A stretch of 64,000 bases of DNA from Siphonodentalium dalli (GCA_032622095.1 CP136061.1:13593287-13657286); one strand, 5' to 3'; shown: positions 20,976 to 32,613, counted from the stretch's first letter. Notes: generated by a model not told the origin, from the letters alone. Made by a program: numbers and translations.

Positions 20976-22460
20976 ATATAACGAAATAACGGATATTTTA
21001 GTTAATGGATGTTCTTCAAACTACCACTGACCAAAGATGCCCGTTATTTCGTCAATATCATCCCCTGGTGATGTCGGGGGGGGGGGGGGTGTGTGCATGT
21101 TATAGATTTAATACTTCCCACTCGATTATATATAACGAAATAACGGGTATATTGGTTGGTGAAGTTTCTTTAACCGATCACTGATCAAAGATGCCCGTTA
21201 TTTCGTCAATAATCATCCCCCGGTGATGGGGGGGGGGATGCCTGTTATAGATTGAACATACCACATGCACTGGATTATATATAACGAAATAACGGGTATG
21301 TTAGTCGATGAAGGTTCTTTAATCTGTCACTGATCAAAGATGTCCGTTATTTCGTCAATAATCATCACCGGAGATGTCGGGGGGGGGGGTGCATGTTAAA
21401 GATTGATCACTCCCCACTGGAGTAAATATAACGAAATAACGGACATTTTAGTTAATGTGTGTTCTTCAAACTACCACTGACCAAAGATGCCCGTTATTTC
21501 GTCAATATCATCCCCTGGTAATGTCGGGGGGGGGGGGGGTGAATGTTATAGATTTAAAACTCCCCACTCGATTATATATAACGAAATAACGGGTATATTA
21601 GTTGGTGAAGTTTCTTTAACCGATCACTGATCAAAGATGCCCGTTATTTCGTCAATAATCACCCCCTGGTGATGGGGGGGGGGGGGTGCCTGTTATAGAT
21701 TGAACACTGCACATGCACTGGATTATATATATCGAAATGTCGGGGGGGGGTACATGTTAAAGATTGATCACTCCCCACTGGAGTAAATGTAACGAAATAA
21801 CGGATATTATAGTTAATGGGTGTTCTTCAAACTACCACTGATCAAAGATACCCGTTATTTCGTCAATATCATCCCCTGGTAATGTCGGGGGGGGGGGGGT
21901 GAATGTTATAGATTTAAAACTCCCCACTCGATTATATATAACGAAATAACGGGTATATTAGTTGGTGAAGTTTCTTTAACCGATCACTGATCAAAGATGC
22001 CCGTTATTTCGTCAATAATCATCCCCTGGTGATTGGGGGGGGGGGGGTGCCTGTTATAGATTGAACACTGCACATGCACTGGATTATATATAACGAAATG
22101 TCGGGGGGGGGGTACATGTTAAAGATTGATCACTCCCCACTGGAGTAAATGTAACGAAATAACGGATATTATAGTTAATGCATGGGTGTTGTTCAAACTA
22201 CCACTGATCAAAGATGCCCGTTATTTCGTCAATAATCATCACCCGGTGATGGGGGTGGGGTGCCTGTTATATATTGAACACTCCACATGCACTGCATGGA
22301 TTTTATATAACATATATTTGTCGATGAAGGTTCTTTAACCGATCACTGATCAAAGATGCCCGTTATATTTCGTCAATAATCATCCCCGGTGATGTCGGGG
22401 GGGGGGGAGTGCATGTTATAGATTGAACACTCCCCACTCGATTATATATAACGAAATAAC
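20976..22460 (+). repeat. ~150-bp satellite; each unit holds an inverted repeat and a poly-G run
   Basis: The word ACGAAATAACGG or a close variant starts at 20981, 21135, 21284, 21431, 21581, 21792, 21941, 22153 and 22451. Shortened copies lie at 21732 and 22093, and a decayed one near 22312. About 70 bases after each start comes the complement, GATGCCCGTTATTTCGT, so every unit can fold. Then follows GATGTCGGGG with 7-13 G in a row, and GTTATAGATTGAACACTCCCCACT. Three-unit blocks starting at 21431, 21792 and 22153 are spaced 361 and 361 bases, a higher-order repeat with a shortened third unit. Confidence 0.85.
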
Positions 22461-22740
22461 GGGCAAGTCATAATGCACATTATTTCGTATATATATATAT
22501 CGAACGGGGTTATTTCAATGATGCGCATGTGTAATAATATGACCGTTATTCCATGAAATGATGCTCATGTGTAATAAGATGACCGTTATTCCGTGAAATG
22601 ATACGCATGTGCAATAAGATGACCGTTATTCCGCGAATATGACCTCCTAATTGTGAATATTAACGAAATAACGGGCAAGTCATAATGCACGTTATTTCGT
22701 ATATATATCGAACGGGGTTATTTCATTGGGGTTATTGCAT
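22448..22740 (+). repeat. Satellite edge: 65-bp flanking duplication around a ~38-bp tandem array
   Basis: The sequence beginning AACGAAATAACGGGCAAGTC and running to CGAACGGGGTTATTTCA occurs at 22449-22518 and again at 22664-22730. Between them a ~38-bp unit (ATGACCGTTATTCCRTGAAATG, then CGCATGTGTAATAAG) repeats about three times from 22520 to 22640. The shared ACGAAATAACGGG links it to the satellite upstream. Confidence 0.7.
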
Positions 22741-22849
22741 TATGGATTACCCCCGTCAACATGTGTCTATCCTTTATGTGTTACCCCCAAAACATTCCGA
22801 GTCACGTTTTGCTAAGCAATTTCACTCCCCAAAAGAAAACCCTTTTCTG

Positions 22850-23392
22850 GAAGGTTTATAGAGCCTTGGGGAGATGATGTGGTGTATATATATACTATGG
22901 TTTTAGCCCCGTGTATTTCTTCGCTGATTTTAAATCCTTGCGGAGATAAAATGTTGCATCTGTCCTGTATATATATATATACTATGGTATTAGCCCCGTA
23001 TATTGTCTGTTCGTTCACAAATGGTTTATATAGCATACGGGGTTAATACCATATATAGTATATGCCAGATCTTCTCCCCAATAATCTATATTACTTCGCT
23101 GATTTTAAATCCTTGTGGGGATTAAATGTTGCGCTTCTCCTTTATATATACTATGGTATTAACCCCGTATATATGATATTAAACCATTTTTGAACTTACA
23201 TAAAATATACGGGGCTAATAGCATAGTATATATACAGGACATATGTAACATGTTATCCCCCGCGCAAGGATTTCAAATCAGCGAAATAATATATATTCTT
23301 GTGGAAATGATGTGGTATATATATATACTATGGTTTTAACCCCGTATGCTATATAAACCATTTGTGAACGAACAGACAATATACGGGGCTAA
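22850..23392. repeat. Palindromic repeat block, left part (split by the LTR retrotransposon)
   Basis: Blocks reading CTTCGCTGATTTTAAATCCTTG, ACTATGGTATTAGCCCCGTATAT and AACCATTTGTGAACGAACAG recur in both orientations at about 22905-23070, 23095-23200 and 23200-23392. Nested hairpins are therefore possible. The leftmost edge, GGGGAGATGATGTGG (22869), is matched in inverted form by CCACATCATCTCCCC at about 33216-33230, beyond the LTR retrotransposon. Before that insertion the block was one inverted-repeat unit of roughly 650 bases. Confidence 0.7.
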
Positions 23393-23882
23393 TGTAGAGT
23401 AATCACCCCAACCAATACTCTAATGCTCCCTGATACATACTAAACATATATATCTTAACCGATGGGGGGAGACAGGAATATAATCGAACTATAAGTGACC
23501 CCAACCAATTACCAAGGTCATACTCGAAGAGGCCGCGACCTATGGGTTATGCAAGTCTAACCACAAAGGATGGATAGTCTTAGGTAATAATTCCCAGTTC
23601 ACCCATGGGTCAGTACAGACAAAGCGATGCACTAATGACTGCTACCAGTCATTAGCGATATATAAACCAGACATTAATCTACTCTTCAATGAGTTTCGGC
23701 TCTTCAGACTAATTGGCAGGCATCAACATCAGGCCGCTAATTAATAAGCGACGCTTTCGGTCGTTCTATGACATCTATGATTGATTCACAATTATGTATC
23801 ATTTACCATCACAAGCTGTTGACTATACATTGATATTAGATGTGAATAAATGATATACAAGAACTGACTTCATTCTTCCACA
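23393..23882 (+). repeat. 5' LTR (490 bp)
   Basis: It starts TGTAGAGTAATCACCCC and ends CATTCTTCCACA. It differs from the 3' LTR at four sites near 23607-23670 (for example CCCATGGGT against CCCATGTGT). A possible TATA region is GCGATATATAAACC at about 23656-23669. The sequence just after the LTR, TAGATGAAATGATGCC, is where the tRNA primer-binding site should be, but I do not recognise the tRNA. Confidence 0.93.
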
Positions 23883-23971
23883 TAGATGAAATGATGCCGT
23901 TAAGCAGTTCTGCGTCTCACTACTAGACAACTTGAAGTCTCGGCCACTAAACGATCAAAACCAAAGTAAAA

Positions 23972-24185
23972 TACAGAAGATTGCTGCCAAAACAAAGAAA
24001 AATACAGAAGATAGCAGCCAACACAAAAAGAAAAAACTTTATAAAATTGCTACAGAAGATTGCTGCCAAAACAAAGAAAAATACAGAAGATAGCAGCCAA
24101 ACCAAAGAGAAAAAACTTTATAAAATTGCTACAGAACATTGCTGCCAAAACAAAGAAAATACAGAAGATAGCAGCAAAAATAAAG
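23972..24185 (+). repeat. ~80-bp tandem repeat in the retrotransposon leader
   Basis: The phrase ACAGAAGATTGCTGCC(AAAACAAAG) recurs at 23972, 24052 and 24131. Each copy is followed by ATACAGAAGATAGCAGCC and, in the first two, AAAAAACTTTATAAAATTGCT. The array sits between the 5' LTR and gag. It is open in the plus-strand frame 23981-24478 (165 codons, Lys-rich), even though 80 is not a multiple of three; the frame continues past the array but has no recognisable domain. I regard it as untranslated leader. Confidence 0.7.
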
Positions 24186-24483
24186 ACAACCTTATAAATT
24201 GCCTACGAAGACCACAGCCAGAAGAAGATAACATAGGCGAAAAAGAGAAGAAAAGACGAAAGAATCAAAGACAACAACAAAACAAACAATTTGAACTCGG
24301 CAGTTGTGACAGTCAGCTATTCATAGGATTTGGTGAGTCAAACTTTTTCATTTTTGCCAGATGTGCGTTTTCACACCTTGTTAGAGGCTTGATTATTAAC
24401 ACCCAATTCCACCCTAAAATTTTCGCGTGGTATGGCCCTTGCCCCCAAACAATTTTCAAATCAAACACATTTAATTAACTTTC

Positions 24484-25689
24484 ATGGAACCCCCGCCACC
24501 CGAATCCGTAGAATATTCTAACCAAGATAGTTTATTTAATCGAACTTTCAATATGGAACGAGAATGCCACCTACACGCGGCCAGTAATTCAAACATGCAA
24601 GACAAAAATATACCAAATCCCTCCTTTCAAATGCCGAGCGCACAAGACACACAGAATACCCTCATATCTCAATTAACGCGAGAAATAGGTCAATTTAACA
24701 TGACAATGCGTGAGACTTCTGCCGCCACCCATTCACAGGCCACAGTATCTGCCATTATAGGTATGAACGCAGTGGTTACATCATTTGATGGCAAACCATC
24801 AGAAGTTTCAAATTGGATGCACGAAATTGAGAAATATTCTTCGACACTTGGGGCAGAGGACGAAATAATAATTAAAATAGCGGCCCAGACAAGTCGTTCA
24901 TCTGTTTCCGAATTCGTGCAACGATACACCAATGACAATACGGTTAACGGCACACTAACGGTCACATGGCCTGATTTGAAAGCGCAGTTGCGATCCCGTT
25001 TCAGCGCGATAAGTGACGCACCACAGGCTCTGGCCATGTTGCGAACATTAAAACAAACACACCAGGAAACACTACCTATGTTTGCAGAGAGAATTCGATC
25101 ACTCGCAAACACTGCCTTTATTGATGAAATAAATACACAGGCGGTACAAACACAATTGGTAACATTTTTTTGCGGATGGCATACGCGATGACCATATCAA
25201 ATACACTTTAATTAAAGATGACCCAACGTCGCTCGACCGTGCCACAGAGATCGCAATGAAACAAATGAACATTAAACAGAGGTTCAAACTTCGCTATGGT
25301 GATAGAACATCGAGGTCAAATGAACAACACCAAATACACGACTCCTTCCCACAACCCATGGAGGTTGACCATTTTAGGCGACGTCCCATACTATGGAAAC
25401 CGCGCAATAATATATCTAATAGCTATGCAACTAACAAACCAATGCACCGCGCAAATCATCAGCAAAACCCCCCATTCAGAATGCCATCCAATTTTCAGAA
25501 TACTAACTTTAATAAACAAAGCAAATACATCCGCCAGGATCGAGTAAACAATATAGACTACAACTCAAACCGGCCAAACTTCTCAAATAAAATGAAACGC
25601 CAGTTTTGCACACATGTAGGATGAACAACCACGATATACGAAATTGCCGAAGACGCATAGCCAATAATAAACATTATTTAAACATGTAA
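24484..25689 (+). pseudogene. gag polyprotein of the Ty3/gypsy element, two frame breaks
   Basis: The frame starts at an ATG (MEPPPPESVEYSNQ). A capsid-like segment includes VTSFDGKPSEVSNWMHEIE and ends in LKQTHQETLPMFAERIRSLA (about residues 95-205). The first frame stops at 25191; sense continues in another frame right after a run of seven T (25165-25171), reading GIRDDHIKYTLIKDDPT. Near 25610 a CCHC zinc knuckle (C-x2-C-x4-H-x4-C spacing, ending at about 25660) is split by a one-base shift. The frame then closes at 25689. It would package element RNA if intact. The first break at a T run could in principle be programmed slippage, but the second inside the knuckle argues for damage or sequencing error. 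Confidence 0.8.
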
Positions 25690-25691
25690 GA

Positions 25692-26563
25692 ATGTCTTTG
25701 AAGAAGCCGCAAGGACATTCTAAAAATCATAATCATCATCATCATAATACATCATATCACAGCGCGAGATACCAAAACAAAGCCTTATTCAAGACACCCT
25801 CAAACGATAGGACCATAAATAAATGTGCACCTAATTACCAGAAGCTAAGCAATTCTGCAATTAAACCAGCTGCCAATACCCTGACCGCCAGAACACACGT
25901 GTTGCTACAAACGAACACAGACTTCGTTCAGACCAGGGCAATAAATTGAAACCTAATACATCTTATCATGCTGATACGAGCATGAACAAACACGTGCATT
26001 CTCCAATTATAAATAGAAATTCCGCTGGTCGCGTTATAACAGATATGAATAAACGATTACATAAGATCGTTCCCAAACAAAAGGACATTAATAGTGAAGT
26101 AAACACTAAAACTCGAAACCAACGACAAGCTAATCGAATTGCAACGGTTTACCAAAATAATAATAATAATGAGCCGAGTAAAAACTGTCAAAGTATAAAT
26201 AACCAGTCTGAACAGATGCAATTGCATACATTACCTAAACTCAAATACCATGCAGAGATTGCACAAGGACTGCAACAGCAAACGCCTTGTTCAACAATTA
26301 TTAAAATTGGTAACCAACGCATTAGGGCATTACTTGACTCTGGGGCAAGTACAAGTTGCTTAAAATATGACGTATATCGCTCCCTTCCAAACAAGCCCCC
26401 GTTAATAAAAGAAAAAATAATTCTGACCTCAGCAACAGGCCAAAATATGCAAGTATACGGCAGTATACATTTGCCCTTCAAAATTGGATCAATGTCATTA
26501 GTACATAAATTCTTTATATTACCCAACCTAGCAAGATCAGCGATTTTTGGTCGCGATTTTTGA
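25692..26563 (+). pseudogene. Spacer and aspartic protease of the Ty3/gypsy element
   Basis: A His/Lys/Asn-rich spacer (25692-25949) shifts frame into an open frame from 25946. That frame contains the retropepsin motif LLDSGAS (Asp codon at 26336) and, 60 residues on, the typical end ARSAIFGRDF. It is closed by TGA at 26561-26563. The downstream RT frame is in the same phase with no other stop between, so one in-frame stop separates protease from RT. The protease would cut Gag and Pol during maturation. Confidence 0.8.
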
Positions 26564-28852
26564 ACAGACAAACATGTAAGACTCTATTTCGATTTGAATG
26601 CATTTAGAGTAGGCAACAAAACATTTCCCATGTTACAGGATTTACATATAGCATCATTGCTACGTTCGCGGCAAGATATCAAATTACCACCCCATTCATG
26701 TGCATTGGTGAACACAAAAATAATTGGTACACCAGACATGTATGAAACACCATATCTTGGAGTAAGTCACGCCGATATCGGCATATTTAAGGATGAACCT
26801 AATGTGTCCATTATGGACGGGATAGTTTCTGCATCAAAACGAGATATACCGGTCATGATCATGAATAATTCAGACTCGTATATGTCTATATTTAAATGTA
26901 ATATAGTTGCGAAAACACATGGCCTAAGTTCAGACCAGATCTGTCAAACAAAGGCTAAGGTACCCACCACAAATAAAATGAATGATTCTCAAGAAGTATT
27001 TAGTATAGAAAATCAAACAAATATATATAAGGCTGGCCAGAAACCTTTCAAATTGGACGATATATGTGCCCCCGACCACCACACAATTGAACTACTTGGA
27101 CTGGTCTCCCAATATCAAGATGTGTTTACAAACGATCCAAATAAGGTAGGATTTTGCGATAAAATAGTCATGCGTGTTGATACCAAACCAGATGCAGAAC
27201 CTATCTTTTGTCGTGCGTATCCTACTCCATTACATAGACGCGAACACATCGAAAAAGCACTTCAAAAATTATTAGATGCTGGTATTATAAAGAAAACTAC
27301 AAACGCGAGTTGGTCATTCCCTGCCTTATTGATCCGTAAGGGAATCGTAGATCCTAATGGAAATCAAAATTATAGACTATGTATAGACCTGAGAAAGCTA
27401 AATAAAATCACCGTCCCATTACGATGGTACCTCCCCTCTTTTACCGAAGTTTCAAGCCGCCTCCAAAAATCCAAAGTTTTTTCCACAATCGACATTAGCC
27501 AAGCTTATCATGTTATCGGTGTTCTCAAAGAACATCAAGAAAAGTTAACTATGAACACAGATTTCGGTTTGTTTTCTTTCACAAGGGCCCCATTTGGCTA
27601 TTGCAACTCGAGCGCAACGTTTTTGACATTAATCCATAAAGCATTGGAAGGGTTAAGTTTTGTTGACAGCTTCGTCGACGATTTAATTTGTCACAGCGAA
27701 ACGGAGGCCCTCCATAAACAGCACCTCAAAATAGTATTCGAACGACTCAGAGAGTATGGATTAGTAGCACGATTAACAAAGTCCCAATTTTATATGAAAG
27801 AAGTAACATTTTTAGGGCATATCGTATCACAAAATGGAACGCGCCCAGATCCCGCCAAAGTTAAAGCCATACAAGATGTGCCGGCCCCAACATCAGTGAA
27901 AGAAGTCCGTAGAGTATTAGGGATTTTTAATTTTTATCGGAACTATTGTAAAGATTTCTCCGACACTGCTGCATCATTAATTAAAATGACTGCTCGTTAC
28001 GCAAAATTTGCATGGTCCGAAGAATGTCAAAATGCTTTTGATACACTAAAACAAAATTTGCTTAAAGTACCTACTCTGGCCTACCCTGATAGGAACAGGA
28101 AAATGATCTTATATTGCGATGCATCAATGCATTCAGTGGGGGGATCATTAGTCCAGCCATACCCAGAAAACAAATTAGAAACTGATATCAAACCCCCGGA
28201 ATTTCCAATTTGCTTTGTTAGCAAAAAGTTGAATCACTCTCAACGAAATTACAGTACCACAGAGCGCGAAGCACTCGCCATATATGTATGTCTAAAGAAA
28301 CTCAATTTCTATCTAGAGGGATCAGACGTAGAAATACGAACAGATCATTTACCCCTAGTTTCTATGTTTCAAAATACTCAGATGGCCAATAAACGTATTC
28401 AAAAATGGTTTATTGAAATTTCCGCATACAATTCAAAAATTACCTATATACAAGGGTCCGAAAACATTGCCGCTGACTTTTTTTCCCGAGTGGACCCGAC
28501 AAACCAACAGAGTATGTCAGAGTGTTCAGTGGAGAGCGAAGAGAAAACGCCATATGACATAGCGATCAATGACGGATCACTAAACATATTAGATTCACAG
28601 AAAATAAAAAATTACGTCACGACAATAGGTAAACAAAAAGTGCATACGTTGCCCGACACTATATTAATTTCCGAAAATGAACAACTGAATGTACCTACCA
28701 ATATCGAAGAAATGCAAAAAGAGGACCATATTATATCAGACATAATTCGCAAATTAAAATCCGATAAACCACCCGAAAAGATAACAAAGCAATATATATT
28801 GAAAGACGGAATTCTATACTATATGTCCCGGAAAAGCAGACTAAGCAGATAA
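26564..28852 (+). CDS. Reverse transcriptase-RNase H of the Ty3/gypsy element
   Basis: The frame has no ATG near its start and continues the protease frame after the TGA. RT blocks, in order, are: YRLCIDLRKLNK (about 27375), VFSTIDISQAYHVI (27475), FSFTRAPFGYCNS (27565) and the catalytic FVDDL (27671). Then come the connection region with VTFLGHIVSQNGTRPD and RNase H, with LYCDASMHSVGG at 28109, TEREALAIY at 28259 and DFFSRVDP at about 28475. Most positions of a working enzyme are present. The frame ends at 28852 because of a one-base shift just before the integrase zinc finger. It copies the element's RNA into DNA and degrades the RNA strand. Confidence 0.9.
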   Translation, partial: TDKHVRLYFDLNAFRVGNKTFPMLQDLHIASLLRSRQDIKLPPHSCALVNTKIIGTPDMYETPYLGVSHADIGIFKDEPNVSIMDGIVSASKRDIPVMIMNNSDSYMSIFKCNIVAKTHGLSSDQICQTKAKVPTTNKMNDSQEVFSIENQTNIYKAGQKPFKLDDICAPDHHTIELLGLVSQYQDVFTNDPNKVGFCDKIVMRVDTKPDAEPIFCRAYPTPLHRREHIEKALQKLLDAGIIKKTTNASWSFPALLIRKGIVDPNGNQNYRLCIDLRKLNKITVPLRWYLPSFTEVSSRLQKSKVFSTIDISQAYHVIGVLKEHQEKLTMNTDFGLFSFTRAPFGYCNSSATFLTLIHKALEGLSFVDSFVDDLICHSETEALHKQHLKIVFERLREYGLVARLTKSQFYMKEVTFLGHIVSQNGTRPDPAKVKAIQDVPAPTSVKEVRRVLGIFNFYRNYCKDFSDTAASLIKMTARYAKFAWSEECQNAFDTLKQNLLKVPTLAYPDRNRKMILYCDASMHSVGGSLVQPYPENKLETDIKPPEFPICFVSKKLNHSQRNYSTTEREALAIYVCLKKLNFYLEGSDVEIRTDHLPLVSMFQNTQMANKRIQKWFIEISAYNSKITYIQGSENIAADFFSRVDPTNQQSMSECSVESEEKTPYDIAINDGSLNILDSQKIKNYVTTIGKQKVHTLPDTILISENEQLNVPTNIEEMQKEDHIISDIIRKLKSDKPPEKITKQYILKDGILYYMSRKSRLSR

Positions 28853-30387
28853 TTTCTGAATATCATATTGTCGGTCATTATGGATCCCAACGAATGTACC
28901 ATACCATACGTTTGCGATATTATTGGCCACGAATGTTCCCAATGATAGTCAGTTTCGCCAACAATTGCCACATTTGTAAACAAAGAAATCAAAACACTGC
29001 CCGTATTCCAAATCAAATGACGGACATACCGAGCCGACCAGGGGAAATGATCGCGATAGATTTAATGGGAAAATTTAACCCACCCACAGCCAGCGGCAAT
29101 TCCTACATTTTAACGGTCATAGATTTATTCAGTTTACACAAAATGGCATATGAGCTTCCCACAAAACATGCAGAAGTGGTCGCTGAAAGACTTATGACTC
29201 AGTATTTCACCATATTTGGTTATCCCGCTTGTCTGGTATCAGATAATGGCAGTGACGTATGCAGTGAGGTATTCAAAATAATATCTAACTACTATGTTAT
29301 TCAGCATCGCAAGACCTCGTTCTATGCGCCTTTCAGCAACGGATCAAGCGAACGATCTCATCGCGACTACAATGGAATATTAGCCAAATTAACTGAAGGA
29401 AATCCAACATCATGGGACCTATTTCTCAATTTCGCATCAGAAGCCATGAATTGTCATGTCTCAGCAACGACTCAATTTTCTCCATATTTTTTAACTTTCT
29501 GCAGACACCCCCAAATAAATATTGACAAGATACTGACACCGCGACAGAAATACACGGGTGAATGCCTCATTCAACAGTTACTAGAGAAGCAGCACTTCGC
29601 ATTTCAATTAGTTAAACAAAATATGAAACAAGTCAAGACGAAACGAAACGAAAACAGTAAAGGTAAAATACCGGAATTTCCCATAGGTTCCCAGGTCTAT
29701 GTTAAGAATCACAGACAAACCCATAAACTAGGTATGAAATATGATCCATTTTGGGTGATAATTAAACAAACAGGACCAGTTTCATATGTGATTCGTAATC
29801 AAATTACAGGCAGTTTATCTAAAAGTCATGCCAAACATTTAAAATTAGCGACAACTAAATGGCATACACCACAATTACAAGAGAACCAGAAAGTTCGGAA
29901 AAGCAGATTTGTATTCCCACATAATTCATCAACACAAAGCTCAGATGCTGATATATCGAGTAATAGTAACAATTCGGACACCGAAAATGAGAACCATGAG
30001 ACAGCCCCCTTAACACAGTTAATACGACAAAACCGCGTCATCCGGGACGGATCGGATTCAAATGAACCAGTGCCCCTACCAGAGATGGCACATAAGTTAG
30101 TAGCATCAAAACGCGAACATGAAAAACAATCATTTTCATCAACCGAACCATATAACCCTTATGAAATGCTAACTCAAAACGATGAAGCAAGAATGTACAA
30201 TGCTAGTTCATCAACCGAGCCATACAATCCGTATGACATGTCAACCCAACAATTAGTACAACAAAACAAGCGTAAAAGCAAGTCCAGTTGCGATACATAT
30301 AACATGTCAACCGAAAATTATGATCCTTTCAATATAACCACTCAAACCGACAAAAATAGCACAGACGAACAGAGCATGTCGATATAG
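28825..30387 (+). CDS. Integrase of the Ty3/gypsy element with a long repeat-bearing tail
   Basis: The integrase sense begins at about 28825, overlapping the end of the RT frame in a different phase. It has an HHCC zinc finger (YHIVGHYG, then NCHICKQR), then the catalytic core: AIDLMGK (Asp codon 29059), VSDNGSD (Asp codon 29242) and SSERSH (Glu codon 29350). The last two acidic residues are separated by 35 residues, the usual D,D-35-E. The tail after about 29880 is Ser/Asn/Gln-rich and repeats EPYNPYEM/EPYNPYDM with a following STQ-type phrase two or three times (30150-30330). The core looks intact. It joins the DNA copy to the host genome. Confidence 0.88.
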   Translation, partial: VPEKQTKQIISEYHIVGHYGSQRMYHTIRLRYYWPRMFPMIVSFANNCHICKQRNQNTARIPNQMTDIPSRPGEMIAIDLMGKFNPPTASGNSYILTVIDLFSLHKMAYELPTKHAEVVAERLMTQYFTIFGYPACLVSDNGSDVCSEVFKIISNYYVIQHRKTSFYAPFSNGSSERSHRDYNGILAKLTEGNPTSWDLFLNFASEAMNCHVSATTQFSPYFLTFCRHPQINIDKILTPRQKYTGECLIQQLLEKQHFAFQLVKQNMKQVKTKRNENSKGKIPEFPIGSQVYVKNHRQTHKLGMKYDPFWVIIKQTGPVSYVIRNQITGSLSKSHAKHLKLATTKWHTPQLQENQKVRKSRFVFPHNSSTQSSDADISSNSNNSDTENENHETAPLTQLIRQNRVIRDGSDSNEPVPLPEMAHKLVASKREHEKQSFSSTEPYNPYEMLTQNDEARMYNASSSTEPYNPYDMSTQQLVQQNKRKSKSSCDTYNMSTENYDPFNITTQTDKNSTDEQSMSI

Positions 30388-32613
30388 GAAAATTAAATAT
30401 TTACACAACTACCATACTTAGATAACATACATAATCATAAAATCAACTAACCTCATAAACTCAACTCTATATCCAAAAGCACGAAACGAAAACAGTTCAC
30501 ACATGTATAAACTTTAACTGAATAAAACTCAACAACTTAACTCCAGGAAACAAACTGACAAAGTAAAAATTACCAACTTCTAACAAAGACGACCAGATCT
30601 ATACCGCGCGAAATGCAAGGAATATTATTGGACTATCTCGACCTATCATAAATAAATAGCACCCTGTCGTAAAAAGACACAATACAAAGAGAGAATTGTC
30701 ATCGCGCAAAACCAGGACTGCCAGACCATGTGCAGTGCATGTAACACGATATGGCAATCACACACGCACCAAGTGGTGACATATGTCTTTTCACCAACCC
30801 GCCCAGATGCACAAAATCGAGGCTTAATTAATCAAAGAAACCGATCTGAACTATACAAAGTGGGTTGGCCAATAAAACAGACATCTAACGCCGAACCATG
30901 TACCGGTATATATCACGCACATGGCCCCCCTCACAGCAAGGCAATATTTCATCTCCAGCAAGTTATAACCTGGCGGCCAACACGCTTTATTATCGCCTCA
31001 ATCAACAATTCGGGAGACGCGAATAACTTCGGCCTCTTCAAATTTCAGGCGAATCGCATGCATTAATTTAAATGCTAAATCAAAGCAAGAAACATGAAGC
31101 ATTTCCACTCATACAAGTTTAGATGCCAAGTTCATAATTTGTCAGACCGTGTTGCGTCATTAGCACTCAGATAATAGCATGTGTCACGGCGGACACAGAG
31201 ACTAATTAAATTATTCACGCCCCATCTTCGGAATAATTATCACAGACACCGAATAAGCAATTACGTCATAATGAATCGTGTTAATCACCCCAACGGTAAA
31301 CCCTTAATTTGATATCATACACTTAATCACGCGTAGTTACCACCCTGTGTTCAATCCAATGCAATAGCGACGATTCATGCGCAAAATCATCGCTAATCTG
31401 GCCGGGTAAAAAGTGGATCATTAAATGGATCCCGTACAGAAGTGCAGTCAAAGTCTGATCAACTTCGATTCCACATAGATCAAATGAACAAGTATAGAGG
31501 CCAGGAAACGCATCTCAACACATACGCGTAACGACTCTTCATATAAACATATCATGATTCATTATACTCCCAAAGATAGCTTTACCGGTTCAAGTTATCC
31601 AAATAATCACAATTATATACCGCTTGTAAAATATCTTCATCTCAAGTGTCAAAATCGCCCCACGCTACATCGACAAATACAATTGTCACATGGCGGGGTA
31701 TGACAATAACATAGGCTGAAATGATGGCCTACATTAAGGGACAAGCGCACATATATCAGTATATAACTTTAATTGTGATGTAGCAATGACAAGCATCAAT
31801 GATGACCGAATCAATCGATATTTTAACCGTACGCGCGCGATGTATAACTTCAAACCCAAGTACCCAGTTGATATCGTACTCCAGTATAAATCATACGACA
31901 TTATGTGAAAACAGATTTATTTCTATCTCAACCACAAATAAATATCACATGAATGCAAATGGCAGCCCATGTTTGAAGCAATCGCACAAATCCCAATATT
32001 TTTATATAAAAAGCACGACTAACAACAGAGCCTACACCCTCCCTCAATATTTAAACCAATTGAGTCCCACCCGAATCATTTTAATTATGTAACAGTTCTC
32101 CCGATTTTTTTGTATTATCATACAATGTTAATCATTATTATCCAACCCCATTTCCAAGTCATTACAACCGAATGCCTCCAAAAATACAAGCTTTGCAAAC
32201 GCACATCTTATCGCAATAATGAAACAGTTTGTCCACAAGCCAGGAGCCGGAAGTGGACATTAGCGCTCGCCAATCGAGCACATCCATGAACTCTTGAACG
32301 AAGTATCGTTCACCCACTGATTGTTCAACATAATTATTATTGCATTACATGTATTCTAATGTCATTTATATTGATACCCTTTATATTATCACACTCATGT
32401 TACCTCATCATGCCAACTCTCTTCATAATGCAAATGGCTTCTACATGTACATAGATATATATATTCAATTTATACAATTGTTTATGATGACAACACGTCG
32501 TAACTTATATGCACAGGCAACCCTTGAATCAACTCATTGTCCAAGCATACCGAAGTACCAAACCCCTAGATTTTAACACTAGTAGTCAAAATCTGAAAAT
32601 AAGGGGGACCCTA
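30388..32613 (+). other. Long 3' non-coding region of the Ty3/gypsy element
   Basis: About 2.2 kb lies between pol and the 3' LTR. Frames of 112 codons (30728-31066) and 97 codons (31799-32092) have no recognisable domains, membrane segment or signal peptide, so I see no envelope gene. A purine run AAAATAAGGGGGACCC just before the LTR (32597-32612) is the likely polypurine tract that primes plus-strand DNA. The size of the region is unusual for an element with no third gene. Confidence 0.6.

Noticed and set aside
20976-22460. CRISPR-like array
   Set aside because: The sequence is eukaryotic; repeats are long, diverged and tandem without unique spacers, so it is a satellite.
23981-24478. 165-codon frame as a possible first gene of the Ty3/gypsy element
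   Set aside because: Most of it is the leader tandem repeat and the rest has no recognisable motif; gag starts just after it.
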